The notes under the pieces are model-generated. The model did no database searches. It was not told the DNA's origin and worked only from the letters and a program-made list of their open reading frames with translations. The translations under genes and the position numbers were made by a program. This document shows positions 17,716-20,154 of a stretch of 20,154 bases of DNA, piece by piece. Origin of the DNA: Nemertoderma westbladi. Its lineage: Eukaryota; Xenacoelomorpha; Nemertodermatida; Nemertodermatidae. Positions within the stretch are counted from its first letter, which is position 1. Every line of letters begins with the position of its first letter. The DNA is taken from assembly GCA_032718475.1 (NCBI GenBank), contig JAUCBJ010001022.1:1-20154 (forward strand). Direction: 5' to 3'.

Positions 17716-17729
17716 ACCAATGAGACACC
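17716..17729. repeat. Target site duplication of LINE F, right copy
   Basis: A second accaatgagacacc directly outside the 5' end of LINE F and directly before the start of LINE B. Confidence 0.72.
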
Positions 17730-19130
17730 GAACAGCAAGAGTCCCACAAGAAATGAAAACAAATAAGTTGGTGCCAGTTCCCAAGAAGGGCAACCTAACA
17801 CTCTATGGTTCTTTTCGGGGAATCTCATTGATCTCGATTCCTGCAAAGCTATACAATAGAATTCTATTAAATCGCATCAGGGATCCCATTGAGAGACTGC
17901 TCCGTAGAAATCAGAATGGGTTCCGTAAAGGTCGTGGGACCATGGAGCCCATTTTGGCACTTAGAAGGATAATTGAAGAGTTATCAAAAAAGAAAGACAG
18001 GCATCTGGCCGTTATCTTTGTTGACTTCTTCAAGGCCTTTGATTCAGTCTCTCGCTCACGTATGTTCAGCATACTTTCATTATATGGGATTCCTGATGAA
18101 ATTATTGCAGCAATCAGATCAGTATACGATGGTTCGACAACATTTGTGTCTACTGTTGACGGTGATACAGAACCATTTTGTTATGGGGCGTCCTCCGGGG
18201 AGACACACTTGCACCATTCTTGTTCATAATTGTTGTTGACTATGTTCTACGCATGTCCTTAGATCATCATAATGATGATGGGGTGATGATAACTCTACCT
18301 ACTGGCTCCAGAAGTCGAGGAAATCCTGCCAAGTACCTAACTGATCTAGACTTTGCTGATGTCTTAGGAGTACTCTCAGAGTACTCCCAGGGTGCCCAAT
18401 GGCTCCTCAGCTCATTAGAACATGCTGCTTCTAGTGTTGGTCTTTTTATTAACTCCAGAAAGACCAACATTTTGACAGTTAACTTTGAAAGTCCTCAGCA
18501 AGTCTCTGATCGGATGAGCATAAGCTCAAAAGATGGTATGCTTGAGCATGTGGATGACTTCTGTTACCTGGGATCATGGATCCGGAAGTCAGGTGAGGAC
18601 CTTCGAATACGTAAGGGAAAGGCATGGGCAGCCTTGAATAGGCTTTCCAGGATTTGGAAGTCACCGAGAATTAATCGGAAACTTAGGTCCGATTATTTAG
18701 AGCAGCAGTAGTTCCAGAACTCCTCTATGGGAGTCCATGCTGGGCTCTAACTGCTGAGGACACCAAATCTCTGGATGACACATTCACAAGAATGTTACGC
18801 CGGGTTCATTGTGTCAAGTACAATGCACACATCTCCAACCAGACAGTATATAAAATTGGAGGTGTCTCATTGGTTCCCCCAAGCTTGACACTAGAACAAA
18901 TTCGCCTCCGCTTTCCAGAACATTGCTTTCGCCGTGAGGACTAGCCAGTGCATAATCTTGTACTTTGGCAGCCTCATGGAGTGAATAAGCATGGTGGACA
19001 GCCCATGACTTTCTTGAGACGCATCTTAAAGGACACTGGCCTTGAAGATGCGGATGATCTAGCAAATGTGATGGGTGATAGGGAGTTGTGGCGGTGCAAT
19101 TTTGTCGATAAGCCAGCACAGCATTCTTAA
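17730..19130 (+). pseudogene. LINE B reverse transcriptase, broken
   Basis: The finger region reads LVPVPKKGNL and SFRGISLISIPAKLYNR, then RNQNGFRKGRGT, motif A VIFVDFFKAFDSV (about 18010-18050) and YDGSTTFVSTVDGDTEPF. A small deletion near 18177 shifts the frame. Motif B is GVLRGDTLAPFLF, where copy A has VLQGDT. Motif C reads LDFADVLG, with the second catalytic Asp replaced by Val. DDFCYLGSWIRK follows. A 1-nt loss near 18686 and a TAG near 18942 break the C-terminal part, which ends with GDRELWRCNFVDKP (stop at 19128-19130). Several small lesions show long inactivity. Confidence 0.82.
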
Positions 19131-19171
19131 TAATGCAGCTGCAATGCAGCATGCCGATCCTAGTAGTAGTA
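17730..19171 (+). mobile_element. LINE copy B, 5'-truncated, most complete plus-strand copy of the A/B family
   Basis: It begins in the RT finger region and ends with the same 3' end as copy A (gatcctagtagtagta). LINE D/E sequence flanks it on both sides: '...gagacacc' on the left and 'caacgttgtatagtg' on the right, which in an undisturbed copy would be only about 2 bp apart. It is therefore inserted in LINE D/E in the opposite orientation. No clear target duplication is seen; 'tacaacgt' at 17706-17713 and 19170-19177 may be chance. Confidence 0.8.
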
Positions 19172-20154
19172 CAACGTTGTATAGTGTCTGGCTGGAGATG
19201 TGTCATGTGTGCATTGTACTTGATACAGTGAACCCGACGTAGCATGGTTGTGAATGTGTCATCCAGAGGTTTTGTGTCCTCAGCAGTTGGAGCCCAGCAT
19301 GGACTCCCAGAGGAGTACTGGAACTACTGCTACTCTAAATAATTGGAACTTAAGTTTCCGATGTATTCTGTGTGACTTCGAAATACTGGAAAGCCCATTC
19401 AGTGTCTCCCATGCCTTTCACTTACGTATTTGAAGGTCCTCACCTGACTTACAGATCCATGATCCCAGGTAACAGAAGTGATTCTCAAGCTCAAGCATAC
19501 CATCTTTTAAGGCTATGCTCATACAATCAGACATTTCACGAGGACTTTCGAAGTTAACTATCAAACTGTCTGTTTTGGTCTTCTTAGAGTTAACAAAAAA
19601 AAAACACTAGAAAACAGCCCGTTCTAACAAGCTCCGTCTAGTGATTCTGAGAGTATTCCTAAGTCATCATCAAAGTCTAGATCAGTTAGGTACTTGGCTG
19701 GATTCAATCCACTTCCGGTGGTGTCACCATCACCGCATCTATATTAAGATGGTCTAAGGATATGTGTAGAACATAGTCAACCACAATTATGAACAAGAAT
19801 GGTGCAAGTGTGTCACCCTGTAGGACTCCCCATAAGATTTCGAATGGATCTGTGTCAAAATCAGCCGTAGATACAAATGTAATGGAACCATCGTACAGTG
19901 ATCTGATATCTGCAATAATTTCCTCAGGAATCCCATATGCTGCCAGAATGCTGAATATACGTGGTCGTGAGACGGAGTCGAAGGCGTTTTAATAAAGAAT
20001 TCAACAATAATAAGATTTATATATATTATCCTTCTATGTGTCAGAATAGGCTCCATGGTCTAACGATATTTACGTAACTCATTTTATTTGCTATGTAACA
20101 GTCTCTCACAAGATCCCTGATGCGATTTAATATAATTATATTATATAACCTTGC
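19172..20154 (-). mobile_element. LINE fragment E, 5' part of LINE D/E, continuing past the window
   Basis: The minus strand is homologous to LINE B from its finger region (20154, near 'ttaaatcgcatcaggg') down to 'ccagacactata' at 19172, roughly 80-85% by eye. It includes VLQGDTLAPFLFIIVVDYVL (about 19830-19770) and LTDLDFDDDLGILSES (about 19690-19650). Both catalytic aspartates of motif C survive here, though the preceding Ala is Asp. Stops and indels occur throughout, along with a short insertion with an a-run near 19597. The copy is the older, diverged subfamily whose 3' end is fragment D. Confidence 0.78.

Overview
This is eukaryotic DNA, most likely from a marine invertebrate. The clues are split genes with GT-AG introns, AT-rich non-coding DNA and dense LINE and LTR retroelements. 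The recurring string 'taggcctac' (near 40, 192, 5322 and 8823) is one I loosely associate with echinoderm-like and other marine genomes, but the species cannot be fixed from sequence alone. There are no prokaryotic genes, rRNAs or CRISPR arrays. The window is mostly a stack of nested retrotransposons around one probable host gene.

Layout. 1-5485 (+): a Ty3/gypsy-type LTR retrotransposon. Its single long gag-protease-RT-RNase H-integrase frame is interrupted only by one TGA at 2389-2391. 5486-9329 (-): a decayed BEL/Pao element with a 339-bp LTR (8991-9329), a primer-binding-site-like stretch, gag, zinc knuckles, protease and the start of RT, where it stops abruptly beside the gypsy element. 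6630-7705 (+): a 5'-truncated LINE (copy A) inserted into the BEL zinc-knuckle region, with a perfect 9-bp target duplication. 9330-10172 (+): the 3' part of another LINE (G), into which the BEL element appears to have jumped. 10173-11964: a composite repeat region with two ~260-bp modules carrying tRNA-like pol III boxes, a 62-bp minisatellite of about ten units and a 16-bp minisatellite, partly enclosed by ~81-bp inverted repeats. 12053-13347 (-): a secreted fibrinogen-related-domain (FReD) protein gene in at least two coding exons. 13388-13655 (+): LINE fragment C. 13838-14632: no recognised feature. 14633-20154: a LINE graveyard. One minus-strand LINE (D/E) is split by a minus-strand LINE of a different family (F, 14869-17715, flanked by a 14-bp target duplication) and by a plus-strand LINE (B, 17730-19171).

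How it fits together. Relative ages can be read from the nesting: LINE G, then BEL, then gypsy and LINE A; and LINE D/E, then F and B. The LINE copies carry frameshifts and damaged catalytic motifs, so they look dead, whereas the gypsy element is one substitution from an open frame and looks young. The FReD gene is the only likely host gene. It is closely framed by mobile DNA: LINE C lies within about 50 bp upstream of its first recognised coding exon, and the inverted-repeat element about 90 bp downstream of its last. The most unusual items are the inverted-repeat/minisatellite/tRNA-like composite, the shortened FReD C-terminus, and the head-to-head B/E LINE copies that form a long imperfect inverted repeat.
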